A DNA stretch of 37,143 nucleotides from Candidatus Binatota bacterium (GCA_012960245.1 DUBO01000009.1:1-37143); one strand, 5' to 3'. Numbered from the stretch's first letter, positions 8,413 through 17,488 are shown. Notes: generated by a model not told the origin, from the sequence alone. Made by a program: numbers and translations.

Positions 8413-9042
8413 TTATTTCGAGTAAAGCTCAACGACCAGCCGTTCGTTTACGGCCAGCGGTAGTTCTTCCCGCACGGGAATCCGAACCACCTTTCCGGAC
8501 AACGCGTCAGCGTTGAGTTCGAGCCATGAAACAGTCTCGTGGCGTTGGGCCAACCCCAGCGCCTCCGCAAAAACCTGTTTCCCCTTGCTTTTTTCAACTA
8601 CAGATATCTCGTCGCCCTCGCTCATCAGGTAGGAAGGTATGTTGACCTTGCCACCGTTGACGGCGAAATGACCGTGGCGAATCAGCTGGCGAGCTTGCGC
8701 CCGCGAACCGGCTAACCCCAGCCTGTACACCATGTTGTCCAGCCGCCTCTCGAGAAAAGTGAGCAGCGCCTCGCCGGTCACGTCACGGGATTTCTCAGCC
8801 ATGGTGAAGTATCGCTTGAACTGCTTCTCGAGCAGACCGTACATGCGCTTGAGCCGCTGCTTTTCGCGAAGCTGGACCGCGTACTCCGATATCTTGCGCC
8901 TGCGCCCCTGGCCGTGCTGCCCGGGAGCATAGTTACGACGCTCGATCGCACACTTGTCGGTGAAACAACGCTCACCCTTGAGAAAAAGTTTTGTTCCCTC
9001 TCTGCGGCAAAGCCTGCAGACGGGATCGGTATATCTTGCCAC
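8413..9042 (-). CDS. rpsD: 30S ribosomal protein S4 (zinc-binding type)
   Basis: The 209-residue S4 binds 16S rRNA early in small-subunit assembly. The N terminus carries four cysteines (C9, C12, C26, C31) in a zinc-binding layout, so this is the C+ form. The S4 RNA-binding domain is visible as [21 protein letters not shown] followed by [14 protein letters not shown]. In many bacteria S4 represses the alpha operon; no leader structure was recognised here. It lies between rpsK (18 bases) and rpoA (50 bases). Confidence 0.97.
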   Translation of the reverse strand: MARYTDPVCRLCRREGTKLFLKGERCFTDKCAIERRNYAPGQHGQGRRRKISEYAVQLREKQRLKRMYGLLEKQFKRYFTMAEKSRDVTGEALLTFLERRLDNMVYRLGLAGSRAQARQLIRHGHFAVNGGKVNIPSYLMSEGDEISVVEKSKGKQVFAEALGLAQRHETVSWLELNADALSGKVVRIPVREELPLAVNERLVVELYSK

Positions 9043-9060
9043 TTCCTGATTTCCTCCCGG

Positions 9061-9450
9061 TCAGACCCGGCGCTTCTTCGGCGGCCGGCAGCCGTTATGT
9101 GGAATGGGGGTCACGTCACTTATGGTGTGAACCTGCAGCCCGGCAGCCCCGAGGCCCCTTACGGCAGACTCGCGGCCACTACCCGGTCCCTTGATGCGGA
9201 CGTTCACCGTGCGCATACCCATGTCGACAGCAGCGCGCCCGGCCTTCTCGGACGCCTGCTGGGCAGCAAACGGCGTACCCTTCCTGGAGCCCTTGAAGCC
9301 CGAAGCTCCGGCGCTGTTCCACGCCACAACGTTCCCCGCGGGGTCCGTTATGGTTATGTGAGTATTGTTAAAAGTCGCACGTACGTGGGCAATGCCCTCC
9401 GATACCGTGCGCTTGGTCTTCTTCTTCTTGCTCTTGTTCTTTATTGCCAT
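9061..9450 (-). CDS. rpsK: 30S ribosomal protein S11
   Basis: The 129-residue product has the S11 pattern: a basic N terminus, [54 protein letters not shown] and the C-terminal [17 protein letters not shown]11 lines the mRNA exit region of the platform. It lies between rpsM and rpsD in the standard alpha-operon order. Confidence 0.97.
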   Translation of the reverse strand: MAIKNKSKKKKTKRTVSEGIAHVRATFNNTHITITDPAGNVVAWNSAGASGFKGSRKGTPFAAQQASEKAGRAAVDMGMRTVNVRIKGPGSGRESAVRGLGAAGLQVHTISDVTPIPHNGCRPPKKRRV

Positions 9451-9498
9451 GTTTCTTTCCGTATCGTGCTCCGCGCGGTGTACCCCGCCGCTTGAAAG

Positions 9499-9879
9499 TT
9501 ATTTTCTCGGTGCGATTTTCTTGCCGGTTATGGCCTTGCGAGGGCCTTTCCTGGTGCGCGCGTTGGTACTCGTGCGCTGGCCCCTGACGGGGAGACCACG
9601 CCTGTGGCGCAATCCCCTGTAACAGCCGAGGTCCATGTAACGCTTGATGTTCATCGCGATCTCTCGCCGAAGATCGCCCTCTACCTGGTAGCTCTCGTCG
9701 AGCACTCCCCTTATGGCGTTGATCTGCTCATCGCCCAGGTCATCGCTCTTCGTAGCGTGATCGATACCCGCCGCGTCGAGAATCTTTACCGCAGAGGTCC
9801 TGCCAATCCCGAAAATCGAGGTCAGCGCTATGTCCATGCGCTTTCCATGGGGAAGATCTATTCCAACTATTCTAGCCAT
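9499..9879 (-). CDS. rpsM: 30S ribosomal protein S13
   Basis: The 126-residue product starts [20 protein letters not shown] and contains [13 protein letters not shown] and the C-terminal [20 protein letters not shown], all S13 hallmarks. S13 forms inter-subunit bridges and contacts P-site tRNA through its C-terminal tail. It is the first alpha-operon gene and lies 49 bases after rpmJ, with no intervening infA. Confidence 0.97.
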   Translation of the reverse strand: MARIVGIDLPHGKRMDIALTSIFGIGRTSAVKILDAAGIDHATKSDDLGDEQINAIRGVLDESYQVEGDLRREIAMNIKRYMDLGCYRGLRHRRGLPVRGQRTSTNARTRKGPRKAITGKKIAPRK

Positions 9880-9928
9880 CAGGCCATTTCTCCTGTCACC
9901 GGTTCAGTGCCGGCTGGTACAAGGCAGC

Positions 9929-10042
9929 TCATCCCTGCCTCTGTTTGTGCCGGGGGTTCTTACAGACCACGCGCACAACCCCCTTGCGCTTTATGACCTT
10001 GCAGTCCTTGCACATCTTCTTTACCGACGCTCTTACTTTCAT
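9929..10042 (-). CDS. rpmJ: 50S ribosomal protein L36 (zinc-ribbon type)
   Basis: A 37-residue basic protein, beginning [20 protein letters not shown] and ending in RHKQRQG. It carries the zinc ligands C11, C14, C27 and H32, so it is the zinc-containing L36 form. Its ATG overlaps the map stop as ATGA. rpsM follows after 49 bases. Length and sequence are diagnostic. Confidence 0.95.
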   Translation of the reverse strand: MKVRASVKKMCKDCKVIKRKGVVRVVCKNPRHKQRQG

Positions 10043-10815
10043 GGCGATGCCTCTCCAGCCCTGGCAGTTAAAACCTGCGGCCCCTCATCCGTTATGGCCA
10101 CCGTGTGCTCAAAATGGGCCGACCGCCTGCCGTCAGTTGTAACGGCAGTCCAGCCATCTTCCTTCACACGCACCCCGTAACCGCCGGCGTTTATCATCGG
10201 CTCAATGGCCAGCACCATGCCCACTCTCAGGGCCTGCCCACGCCCGCGCTTTCCAAAATTTGGCAGCTGCGGATCTTCGTGCAAGGCCCTGCCTATGCCG
10301 TGACCGACAAAAGACCGAACGACCGAGAAGCCCCCGCCTTCGGCCACTTCCTGCACGGCAGCACCTACGTCTCCGAGCCGCTGCCCGGGCCGCATCTGCT
10401 CGATACCCGCCTCCATGCTGCGCCTTGTAACTTCGACCAGTCGGCGGGATTCCTCGTCGGTGTCGCCCGCGACCACGGTCACGGCCGAATCACCGTAATA
10501 ACCTTCTTTCTCGACACCGAAATCCAACGAGACGAGGTCTCCCTCTTCTATGGGACGGTCGCTGGGAATGCCGTGCACGACCTCGTCGTTCACCGAGGCA
10601 CACAACACTGCGGGATAAACGACGTCGCCCACCTGGTAGTTCTTGAACGCCGAGCGACAACCGGCGAGCGATATCATGCGCTCCGCCTTGCTGTCGAGCT
10701 CAGCCGTGGTGATACCCGGCTCAACCATCGCCTCCAGCTCGCGGAGAATCTCGGCCACCACTGCACCCGCAGCTCGCATCTTGCCGATCTCGACCTCTGA
10801 CTTCAGCTCAATCAT
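10039..10815 (-). CDS. map: Methionine aminopeptidase type I
   Basis: Removes the initiator methionine from nascent proteins. The 258-residue enzyme shows the pita-bread fold ligands: D98 and D109 ([15 protein letters not shown]), H172 ([14 protein letters not shown]), E205 ([10 protein letters not shown]) and E236 (HFEHTVAIT), plus the substrate-site H81 in [10 protein letters not shown]. The frame is open far upstream, but ATG 10815 gives the normal N terminus ([14 protein letters not shown]). It falls one base after the adk stop and 4 bases overlap rpmJ at the other end. secY-adk-map is a common spc-operon tail. Confidence 0.96.
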   Translation of the reverse strand: MIELKSEVEIGKMRAAGAVVAEILRELEAMVEPGITTAELDSKAERMISLAGCRSAFKNYQVGDVVYPAVLCASVNDEVVHGIPSDRPIEEGDLVSLDFGVEKEGYYGDSAVTVVAGDTDEESRRLVEVTRRSMEAGIEQMRPGQRLGDVGAAVQEVAEGGGFSVVRSFVGHGIGRALHEDPQLPNFGKRGRGQALRVGMVLAIEPMINAGGYGVRVKEDGWTAVTTDGRRSAHFEHTVAITDEGPQVLTARAGEASP

Positions 10816-10816
10816 T

Positions 10817-11458
10817 TCAGCCGCCCAACGCCTCGAGGATCCGTGCGGTGACCTCACTCGGATTACCGGTACCGTCAATCTTATTGAGAATCCCTTTCTC
10901 CCCGTAAAAGCCCAGCAAGGGCGCGGTCTGGTCCCTGTAAATGCCAAGCCGGGCCCTGACCGACTCTTCAACATCGTCAGCCCTCTGCTCGAGGGTCCCC
11001 TCGCAAGCGTCGCACACCGCCTCTCGCGAGGGAGGGCGGAACTCGAGGTGGTACAAGCGCCCGCAGTCAACGCAGGACCTTCGCCCGCACAGGCGTCGGA
11101 CCAGTTCTGATTCGGGCACGTCCAGCGCCACGACCTGATCGAGCTCGTAGCTGCCACTGTCCGAAGCTGTATCAAAAGCGCTGGCCTGGGCCAGGGTGCG
11201 CGGAAACCCGTCCAGCAGGTAGTTGTCGCGACCGTGTCCGTTGAGCTGTTCTTCTACCAGGCCCAGCACCAGGTCGTCGGGCACGAGTTTGCCTTCGGCC
11301 ATCATGGCAGCAGCCGCGAGGCCGAGCTCGGATCCGTCCTTGACGGCCGCGCGCAGGAGTTCACCCGTAGATACGTGTGCCGAACCAAAACGTTCGCGCA
11401 ATACAGCGCCCTGGGTTCCCTTGCCGCAGCCGGGAGGGCCAAGAAGAGCCATTCTCAC
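10817..11458 (-). CDS. adk: Adenylate kinase, zinc-lid type
   Basis: Interconverts ATP + AMP and 2 ADP. The P-loop GPPGCGKGTQ is at residues 7-16, the AMP-site segment STGELLRAAV follows, then LLDGFPRTLAQA. The long LID domain carries C129, C132, C149 and C152, the four-cysteine zinc site found in Gram-positive and many deltaproteobacterial enzymes and absent in the enteric one. Start is either GTG 11458, which makes a GTGA overlap with the secY stop, or ATG 11452 two codons later. I chose GTG because of the overlap. Product about 213 residues. Confidence 0.95.
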   Translation of the reverse strand: MRMALLGPPGCGKGTQGAVLRERFGSAHVSTGELLRAAVKDGSELGLAAAAMMAEGKLVPDDLVLGLVEEQLNGHGRDNYLLDGFPRTLAQASAFDTASDSGSYELDQVVALDVPESELVRRLCGRRSCVDCGRLYHLEFRPPSREAVCDACEGTLEQRADDVEESVRARLGIYRDQTAPLLGFYGEKGILNKIDGTGNPSEVTARILEALGG

Positions 11459-12768
11459 CCTGTCCTCCCGCGCGCCCTGCCACCGCGCGACATGAATCCA
11501 TCGTAGTTACGCTGAATGAGATGGGCCTGCATCTGGGCCACCGTGTCGATAGCAACACCAACTACGATCAGCAGCGCAGTACCACCGAAGAAAAACGGCA
11601 CGTTAAAACGACTGATCAGTATGGTCGGAAGCACGCACACAATTGAAACGTAGATCGCCCCGCCGAGGGTGATGCGCGTGAGAATGCGGTCAATGTACTC
11701 GGCCGTGCGCTTACCCGGCCTGATCCCGGGTATAAAACCACCGGCCTTCTGCATGTTCTCGGCGACGTCGTCGGGCTTGAAGGTGACGGCCGTGTAGAAA
11801 TAGCAGAAGAATATAATCGCGGCGACGTAAACAATGTTGTAAAACATGCCGCCCGGCTGCAGGTAGTCGGCCGCTCTCTGGAACGCCGGGTGCTGGACAA
11901 ACTGGGCAATGGTCCCCGGAAAGATGAGCAACGAGGACGCAAAAATCGGGGGGATTACGCCAGCCGTGTTTACCTTCAACGGCAGGTGGGTACTCTGGCC
12001 GCCATACATCTTGCGGCCCACCACGCGCTTGGCGTACTGCACCGGGATGCGCCTCTGGGCCCGCTCAACGAAGATGATAATGCCGATAACGCCGATCATC
12101 ATGGCCGCGAGAAAGACCAGCACGAGAACGCCAAGCTCACCCTGCCGGGTAAACTCGAAGGTAGCTCCTATGGCCGAGGGAATCGCCGCGACGATGCCCG
12201 CAAAGATTATCAGGCTGATGCCGTTGCCTATGCCCCGCTCGCTGATCTGCTCGCCGAGCCACATGATGAAAACCGTGCCCGAACAGAGCGTCAGCATGGT
12301 CATCAAGCGGAAACTCCAGCCTGCGTCATACACCACTGAGCCTCCGCCGGGCGTCTGTATCTGCTCAAGGCCCATGGAGATAAACAGCCCCTGAACGAGC
12401 GCCAACCCGACCGTGCCATAGCGGGTGTACTGGGTAATCTTGCGCCGGCCCTGCTCGCCTTCCTTCGAAAGACGTTCCAGGTGAGGCACCACGAGGGTCA
12501 TCAGCTGCAGGATAATCGAAGCCGAAATGTAGGGCATTATGCCGAGGGCAAAAATTGAGAATCTCTCCAGCGCGCCGCCGGAGAACAGGTTGACCATGCC
12601 AAACACGGTCGCCTGGGCGGCCTTGAAGAACTCGCCCAGCGCCTCGCCGTCGATACCCGGAGTGGGCACCGCGACACCGAGACGATAGATCGCCAGCATG
12701 GCGAGCGTAAACCCGAGCCGACGCCTCAACTCGGGTATGCGAGGAAGGTTCTGTATTCCCTCAAACAC
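11455..12768 (-). CDS. secY: Protein translocase subunit SecY
   Basis: The central channel of the Sec translocon in the inner membrane, partnered by SecE and SecG. The 437-residue product has the ten-helix pattern. Conserved stretches include RLGVAVPTPGIDGEAL, FALGIMPYISASIILQLMT, the plug region, LIIFAGIVAAIP, and the cytoplasmic loop YAKRVVGRKMYGGQSTHLPLK with NTAGVIPPIFASSLL. It follows rplO by six bases, its normal spc-operon position, and couples into adk. Confidence 0.97.
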   Translation of the reverse strand: MFEGIQNLPRIPELRRRLGFTLAMLAIYRLGVAVPTPGIDGEALGEFFKAAQATVFGMVNLFSGGALERFSIFALGIMPYISASIILQLMTLVVPHLERLSKEGEQGRRKITQYTRYGTVGLALVQGLFISMGLEQIQTPGGGSVVYDAGWSFRLMTMLTLCSGTVFIMWLGEQISERGIGNGISLIIFAGIVAAIPSAIGATFEFTRQGELGVLVLVFLAAMMIGVIGIIIFVERAQRRIPVQYAKRVVGRKMYGGQSTHLPLKVNTAGVIPPIFASSLLIFPGTIAQFVQHPAFQRAADYLQPGGMFYNIVYVAAIIFFCYFYTAVTFKPDDVAENMQKAGGFIPGIRPGKRTAEYIDRILTRITLGGAIYVSIVCVLPTILISRFNVPFFFGGTALLIVVGVAIDTVAQMQAHLIQRNYDGFMSRGGRARGRTG

Positions 12769-12774
12769 CGGCAG

Positions 12775-13287
12775 CTATTCTCCCGACTCCGAAGGCGAAA
12801 CAGCCTCAGTATCAGAACTGGAAGTGCTACGGGTCTTTTTAGCGGCACCCGTGACAAGCTCCACGCTGCCACCGGCACTTTCTATTGCTGCCTGGGCTGG
12901 CTTGGAAAACGCGTCGAGCTTGACGGTGAGACCGTGCTTCAGCTCGCCGTTGGCCAGCACCTTGACCGGAAGGCCCCGCTTGGCGAGTCCCCGTGTCCTG
13001 AGCGCCTCGACATCCACTACCGTGCCCGCGTCAAACTCGGCCAGGTCGACAAGCCCGATGACCTGGTAAGCGACCCTGAATGGGTTTTTAAACCCCCGCT
13101 TGGGCAGGCGTCGCGAGAGCGGCATCTGGCCGCCTTCAAATCCAGGCGCCACGTTGCCACCAGCCCTCGAGCCCTGCCCCTTGTGCCCACGTCCGGCGGT
13201 CTTGCCGTGTCCCGAACCGGGACCGCGGCCTATCCTCCGACGTTTTTTTCGTGAACCTGGCGCCGGCTTCATTGAATCGAGCTGCAT
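12775..13287 (-). CDS. rplO: 50S ribosomal protein L15
   Basis: The 170-residue product has the basic glycine-rich L15 start (KPAPGSRKKRRRIGRGPGSG, then GHKGQGSRAGG), LPKRGFKNPFR and the C-terminal repeat-like GLPVKVLANGELKHGLTVK. It is somewhat longer than the usual ~145 residues owing to a Ser/Thr/Glu-rich C-terminal tail after the conserved core (TRSTSSSDTEAVSPSESGE). L15 is a late large-subunit assembly protein. Three bases separate it from rpmD. Confidence 0.95.
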   Translation of the reverse strand: MQLDSMKPAPGSRKKRRRIGRGPGSGHGKTAGRGHKGQGSRAGGNVAPGFEGGQMPLSRRLPKRGFKNPFRVAYQVIGLVDLAEFDAGTVVDVEALRTRGLAKRGLPVKVLANGELKHGLTVKLDAFSKPAQAAIESAGGSVELVTGAAKKTRSTSSSDTEAVSPSESGE

Positions 13288-13290
13288 CGA

Positions 13291-13479
13291 CTACTCCTCT
13301 ACCTTCACGAGGTGCAGAACCTTGTTTATCATTCCGCGAACCTCCGGTGTTTCCCTCAGCGCCGCACAGCGGCCGCGCCTCGACAAGCCAAGACCCCTGA
13401 GCGTGGCGCGCTGCCGCTTGGTGCAGCCTATAAAGCTGCCGGTCATACGCACCCGAATCATTTTTTCAGAAGAAGACAT
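13291..13479 (-). CDS. rpmD: 50S ribosomal protein L30
   Basis: A 62-residue protein with the L30 pattern: MIRVRMTGSFIGCTKRQRATLRGLGL, then a loop and ETPEVRGMINKVLHLVKVEE. ATG 13479 is used here; Met7 is an alternative start that would match shorter homologues. It sits between rpsE and rplO, the standard spc order. Confidence 0.93.
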   Translation of the reverse strand: MSSSEKMIRVRMTGSFIGCTKRQRATLRGLGLSRRGRCAALRETPEVRGMINKVLHLVKVEE

Positions 13480-13501
13480 TGTTCTCTCTCCACCACCGCT
13501 C

Positions 13502-14020
13502 TCAGCGTATGCCTGACAGGACCTTTCCCCGCAGGGCCGCTATATCTTCCGGCCTCACCAACGAAGTGAGCGCGTCCATCGTAGCCCGCACCATGTTCAT
13601 GGCGTTGTGGGAACCGAGACACTTGGTGAGAATGTTCTGCACTCCCGCCAGCTCTACGACCGCACGTATACCACCACCGGCTATGACTCCGGTTCCCGCA
13701 GAGGCCGGTTTCAGTAATACCTTTCCAGCGCCGCTGTGTCCGGTTACCCCGTAGGGTATGGTGCCATCCAGTATTGGCACGGTCACCAGGTTTTTCCTGG
13801 CCCTTTCAACACCCTTGCGTATAGCCTCGGGGACTTCCTTGGCCTTGCCCAGGCCGAAACCGACCTGCCCGTCACCGTCGCCAACGACCACCAGTGCTGA
13901 AAAGCCGAAGCGCCTGCCGCCCTTGACGACCTTGGCAACCCGGTTGATGTAAACAACGCGTTCCTTGAACTCGGTCGCTTCCGCGCCGCCTTCCCTGCTC
14001 TGAGTCTCTCGTCTGGCCAC
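13502..14020 (-). CDS. rpsE: 30S ribosomal protein S5
   Basis: The 172-residue product contains the S5 dsRNA-binding fold with [40 protein letters not shown] and [18 protein letters not shown], then [21 protein letters not shown]5 takes part in decoding accuracy and the mRNA entry tunnel. It follows rplR by 26 bases. Confidence 0.97.
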   Translation of the reverse strand: MARRETQSREGGAEATEFKERVVYINRVAKVVKGGRRFGFSALVVVGDGDGQVGFGLGKAKEVPEAIRKGVERARKNLVTVPILDGTIPYGVTGHSGAGKVLLKPASAGTGVIAGGGIRAVVELAGVQNILTKCLGSHNAMNMVRATMDALTSLVRPEDIAALRGKVLSGIR

Positions 14021-14046
14021 TTATACTCTTGCTCCCGCGCGAACTT

Positions 14047-14412
14047 TCACAACTGAAGTCCCGCTTCCCGCGCGCCCTCTGCAACGGCGCGTACACATCC
14101 GTGAAATCGATAACCGTTACGGTCAAAAACCACTGCGTCTATCGACAGCTCTTTACATCGACCCGCAATCACGCGGCCGAGTTCTCCGGCAGTCGCGACC
14201 CCCGCGCCAAGCTTCTTCCCATCGCCGTCCGACGCCATCGTCGAAGCCGAAGCCAGGGTACGCCCGCTCTCGTCCGATATGATCTGCAAGTAAAGGTGCT
14301 TGTTAGACCTGAACACGCACAAGCGAGGACGCTGATCCGTGCCGACGACCCTGCGCCTGACCCTAAACCGGCGTCTTTGCCTGGCCACTCTTCTTTCTGC
14401 TGAATTTCCCAA
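14047..14412 (-). CDS. rplR: 50S ribosomal protein L18
   Basis: The 121-residue product is arginine-rich at its N terminus and has the L18 core RPRLCVFRSNKHLYLQIISD, then VFDRNGYRFHGCVRAVAEGAREAGL at the C terminus. L18 binds 5S rRNA with L5 and L25 in the central protuberance. It lies between rplF and rpsE. Confidence 0.96.
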   Translation of the reverse strand: MGNSAERRVARQRRRFRVRRRVVGTDQRPRLCVFRSNKHLYLQIISDESGRTLASASTMASDGDGKKLGAGVATAGELGRVIAGRCKELSIDAVVFDRNGYRFHGCVRAVAEGAREAGLQL

Positions 14413-14442
14413 AGTTTCTTTCCTTGCCTACACGGCCCTTGC

Positions 14443-14982
14443 CTAGGCAGCGGCCGCCTTGCCGGCCTTCCGTCTTACCTGCTCGTCGCTGTAACGTACG
14501 CCCTTGCCCTTGTACGGCTCCGGCGGCCTGAGCGACCTGATTTCAGCTGCGACCTGGCCGACGTTCTGCCGGCTCGATCCACTGATCGTGATCGTTGTCT
14601 GGTCAGCCACCGCGGCATCTACACCCTCAGGCAGCTGGTAAATGATCGGGTGCGAAAAGCCAAGAGTGAGGTGTACAAGGTTACCCTTGACGTCGGCCCT
14701 ATAGCCGACGCCGGTGATCAACAAAACCTTTGAAAATCCAGCAGTAACGCCAACAACCATGTTTTCGACCAGCCGGCGCGCGAGCCCGTGTCCCATGCGC
14801 TGCTCTCGACTGTCATCGCTGCGCTCAACAACTACTCCCGCGTCGCCTATGGTGATCGAAATGCCCCCCGGTAACTTCTCCGACAGCGAACCCTTGGGGC
14901 CCTGAACGTTGACAACCTGGCCGTCCACGCTGACTTTTACGCCGTCCGGGATAACGATCGGATTTCTACCAGTACGAGACAA
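14443..14982 (-). CDS. rplF: 50S ribosomal protein L6
   Basis: The 179-residue product begins MSRTGRNPIVIPDGVKVSV and ends with PPEPYKGKGVRYSDEQVRRKAGKAAAA, both diagnostic of L6. L6 lies by the sarcin-ricin loop near the factor-binding site. It follows rpsH by one base. Confidence 0.97.
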   Translation of the reverse strand: MSRTGRNPIVIPDGVKVSVDGQVVNVQGPKGSLSEKLPGGISITIGDAGVVVERSDDSREQRMGHGLARRLVENMVVGVTAGFSKVLLITGVGYRADVKGNLVHLTLGFSHPIIYQLPEGVDAAVADQTTITISGSSRQNVGQVAAEIRSLRPPEPYKGKGVRYSDEQVRRKAGKAAAA

Positions 14983-14983
14983 A

Positions 14984-15382
14984 CTACCAGACCTCGCAGA
15001 TTACTTCGCCGCCGACGTTTTGCTTGCGGGCTTCGCGGTCCACTAACATGCCCGAAGGCGTGGACAGCACGCTTATACCAAGACCATTTCTCACCCGCGG
15101 AGCCTCGTCGGCCCCCGAGTAAACCCTCAGGCTCGGCCTGCTCACGCGGCGTACACCGGTAATCGCGGGTACACCCTCTTCGTTGTAACGAAGGGTAATA
15201 AGAATCTTGCGCGTAACACCCTCGCCCTCGGCTACGGCCTGGTTAATGTAGCCCTCGTCCACCAGCAGGGTAGCCAGTCGCTCCTTGAAGCTGGACCAGG
15301 GGATCTCAACCTCGGCGTGGCCCGCCCTGACGGCGTTGCGCACCCTGGTTAGGAAATCGGCTATAGGATCACTCATCGACAT
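14984..15382 (-). CDS. rpsH: 30S ribosomal protein S8
   Basis: The 132-residue product has DPIADFLTRVRNAVRAGHAEVEIPWS and the C-terminal LGISVLSTPSGMLVDREARKQNVGGEVICEVW typical of S8. In enteric bacteria S8 represses the spc operon. ATG 15382 is preferred over Met3 because a GAGGA site lies nine bases upstream. Confidence 0.96.
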   Translation of the reverse strand: MSMSDPIADFLTRVRNAVRAGHAEVEIPWSSFKERLATLLVDEGYINQAVAEGEGVTRKILITLRYNEEGVPAITGVRRVSRPSLRVYSGADEAPRVRNGLGISVLSTPSGMLVDREARKQNVGGEVICEVW

Positions 15383-15397
15383 CTTACGTTTTCCTCT

Positions 15398-15583
15398 TTA
15401 CCAGCTGGCCTTTATCATGCCCGGCACCAAGCCCTCGAGGGCCAACGAGCGCAGGCAGATCCTGCACAGCCGAAACCGCCGGTATACGCTGCGCGGACGC
15501 CCGCACTGCTGGCAACGGGTGTAACCGCGCACGCTGAACTTGGGCTTCCTTTTCGCCTTGGCGATCAATGACTTCTTCGCCAC
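15398..15583 (-). CDS. rpsN: 30S ribosomal protein S14 type Z (zinc-binding)
   Basis: A short 61-residue S14 of the zinc type: [20 protein letters not shown] then CxxC (C24, C27) and a second CxxC (C40, C43). The long non-zinc S14 found in enteric bacteria is about 100 residues. S14 is in the head of the small subunit. Gaps are 52 bases to rplE upstream and 15 to rpsH downstream. Confidence 0.96.
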   Translation of the reverse strand: MAKKSLIAKAKRKPKFSVRGYTRCQQCGRPRSVYRRFRLCRICLRSLALEGLVPGMIKASW

Positions 15584-15635
15584 TTAAAATCTCTCCTCCA
15601 TAACAACTAACCCTCGGCCCTCGGGCCAGACTCGC

Positions 15636-16193
15636 TTAATCTCTCAGCGGAAGCCCGAAGTGCTTCAGCAATGACCGGCCTTCATTGTCGTCGACCGCCG
15701 TAGTGACCAGGCTCACGCTCATTCCCTTGGTGACGTCGACCCTGTCGAGGTCCACTTCCGGAAAAATAGAGTGATCCCTCAAACCTATCGTGTAGTTTCC
15801 GCAGCCATCGAAGGCCTTGGGGTTAAGACCCCGGAAGTCACGAACCCTGGGAAGGGCAACATTTATCAAACGATCCAGGAACTCGTACATCCGCGCGCGC
15901 CGCAAAGTCACGGTAACACCAATGGGCATGCCTTCCCTGAGTTTAAAATTGGCGATCGACTTACGGGCCTTGGTCACCAGCGGCCTCTGGCCGGCAATGA
16001 GACCAAGCTCGGTCACCGCGTCTTCGATGATCTTGGGATTGGCAACAGCAGCACCCAGCCCGATATTGAGCACTACCCTGTCCATCTTCGGCACCCGCAT
16101 GACTGACTTTACCCCCAGCTCCTCTTTGAGCTGGGCGACAATCTCGTCTTCGAATTGAACCTGTAATCTAGGCTTGTTGGTCTTCTTGCTCAT
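15636..16193 (-). CDS. rplE: 50S ribosomal protein L5
   Basis: The 185-residue product shows MRVPKMDRVVLNIGLG, GQRPLVTKARKSIANFKLREGMPIG, LPRVRDFRGLNPKAFDGCGNY and the C-terminal GRSLLKHFGLPLRD, all typical of L5. L5 binds 5S rRNA and contacts P-site tRNA. It is located between rplX and rpsN. Confidence 0.97.
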   Translation of the reverse strand: MSKKTNKPRLQVQFEDEIVAQLKEELGVKSVMRVPKMDRVVLNIGLGAAVANPKIIEDAVTELGLIAGQRPLVTKARKSIANFKLREGMPIGVTVTLRRARMYEFLDRLINVALPRVRDFRGLNPKAFDGCGNYTIGLRDHSIFPEVDLDRVDVTKGMSVSLVTTAVDDNEGRSLLKHFGLPLRD

Positions 16194-16209
16194 CGTCCGC
16201 TCGACTCCC

Positions 16210-16536
16210 TCACGAACCTGCCAGGAGCTCGCCGCTCCTGCGTGCTACCCGGGCCCGTGCGCCGTCCTTAAGCTGGGTGCGCCCAACCCGGGTCGGCTTG
16301 TTTGTCTTGGGGCAGATAGGCATGACGTTGGACGCGTGCACGGAAGCTTCCTTCTCCACGATACCGCCGGGCTGCTGCGGCCCGCTGGGCTTACTGTGCC
16401 GCTTTACCATGTTGATGCGCTCCACCAACACGCGTTCGCCGTCATCAACAATCTTGACGATTTTACCCGTCTTTCCCCGGTCTTTGCCTGCCGTTACCAG
16501 CACCGAATCACCTTTTTTTAATCTCGACTTCGCCAT
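16210..16536 (-). CDS. rplX: 50S ribosomal protein L24
   Basis: The 108-residue product has the KOW motif (KGDSVLVTAGKDRGKTGKIV), then INMVKRHSKP, and a C-terminal CPKTNKPTRVGRTQL. L24 starts large-subunit assembly near the exit tunnel. I use ATG 16536; the codon just before it is a GTG that could also serve. It lies 13 bases after rplN. Confidence 0.95.
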   Translation of the reverse strand: MAKSRLKKGDSVLVTAGKDRGKTGKIVKIVDDGERVLVERINMVKRHSKPSGPQQPGGIVEKEASVHASNVMPICPKTNKPTRVGRTQLKDGARARVARRSGELLAGS

Positions 16537-16549
16537 CACCCTGCTCTGC

Positions 16550-16918
16550 TTAAAGCACCTCCGGTGCCAGGGACACGATCTTCATAAAACGCCGTGCCCT
16601 CAGCTCCCTGGCCACGGGGCCAAAAATTCTTGTCCCGACCGGTTCACCCTGGTTGTCCAGTATGACCGCCGAATTTGTATCAAACTTGATGTATGAACCG
16701 TCGGCGCGACCCATTTCCTTGGCCACGCGCACGACGACGGCCTTGACGACGTCCCCCTTGGAGACCTTGCCACCGGGTATCGCCTCTTTGACGGTCACGA
16801 CGATAACATCGCCGACCCGCGCGTAGCGACGACGGCTACCACCGAGCACTTTGATACAAAGCACGCGACGAGCACCCGAATTGTCAGCTACGTCCAATAC
16901 GCTCTCAGCCCCGATCAT
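16550..16918 (-). CDS. rplN: 50S ribosomal protein L14
   Basis: The 122-residue product has the family length and motifs: [48 protein letters not shown] and the C-terminal [15 protein letters not shown]14 forms bridges to 16S rRNA at the subunit interface. Its ATG overlaps the rpsQ stop as ATGA, joining the S10 and spc parts of the cluster without a gap. Confidence 0.97.
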   Translation of the reverse strand: MIGAESVLDVADNSGARRVLCIKVLGGSRRRYARVGDVIVVTVKEAIPGGKVSKGDVVKAVVVRVAKEMGRADGSYIKFDTNSAVILDNQGEPVGTRIFGPVARELRARRFMKIVSLAPEVL

Positions 16919-17283
16919 GACTCTTCTATTTCCGTTGTCCCTTGCTCGGCAGAACCCGCGGTGTCGGCCGGTCCGGCACCCTGTTGGACCGAACGCTCAA
17001 TCACCTCGCGCAAACGCCAGCGTTTGTTCCTGCTCAACGGGCGGCTCTCGGCAATCAATACCCGGTCCCCCTCTCGACAGGTGTTTTCTTCGTCGTGCAC
17101 CATGAAACGCTTCGAGCGTTGTATGTACTTGTGATAACGCCGGTGTTTGAACCGCCTCTTAATCACGACCACCACGGTCTTGTCCATGGCGGCGCTCACT
17201 ACCACGCCCTCGCGTGTGCGATGCCTCTGCCGGCCGGGTGTCTCGACCGCCGCCTGCGTTTCTGTCTTTTCCTGCTCAGGCAT
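16915..17283 (-). CDS. rpsQ: 30S ribosomal protein S17 with extended termini
   Basis: The S17 OB-fold core is clear: [57 protein letters not shown]. The product is about 122 residues against roughly 85 in most bacteria. The extra length is a Glu/Gln-rich N-terminal extension and a Gly/Ala/Glu-rich C-terminal tail of about 24 residues. The start is set to ATG 17283 (MPEQEKT), overlapping rpmC by 8 bases. The upstream Met at 17316 would lie deep inside rpmC and is less likely. Confidence 0.92.
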   Translation of the reverse strand: MPEQEKTETQAAVETPGRQRHRTREGVVVSAAMDKTVVVVIKRRFKHRRYHKYIQRSKRFMVHDEENTCREGDRVLIAESRPLSRNKRWRLREVIERSVQQGAGPADTAGSAEQGTTEIEES

Positions 17284-17488
17284 TGCCCTGCTCTCCCGTT
17301 TCGCCCACGCGCTCATTGAGTACCGTGAGCACCCTCGCCAGATCGTGGCGCAAGGTGCCCGGAAGCGCCGTTTTCTCCAACCGACGCGAGTACCGCTGCA
17401 TATTGACCTTGGCTATTTCGCCGCGAAGCTCATCGGCCTTACCGGCCAGCTCCACGTCGCTCATTTTCCTGAAATCACTCGCTCTCAT
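17276..17488 (-). CDS. rpmC: 50S ribosomal protein L29
   Basis: A 70-residue helical-hairpin protein: [20 protein letters not shown], then LRGEIAKVN, then [27 protein letters not shown]. The N terminus matches the family when the ATG at 17488 is used, so the 14-base overlap with rplP is probably real. L29 lies at the tunnel exit next to L23 and helps form the trigger-factor and SRP docking site. Confidence 0.93.
   Translation of the reverse strand: MRASDFRKMSDVELAGKADELRGEIAKVNMQRYSRRLEKTALPGTLRHDLARVLTVLNERVGETGEQGNA

Noticed and set aside
10816-11175. Upstream extension of map to 11175
   Set aside because: It would lie entirely within adk; the family N terminus begins at ATG 10815.
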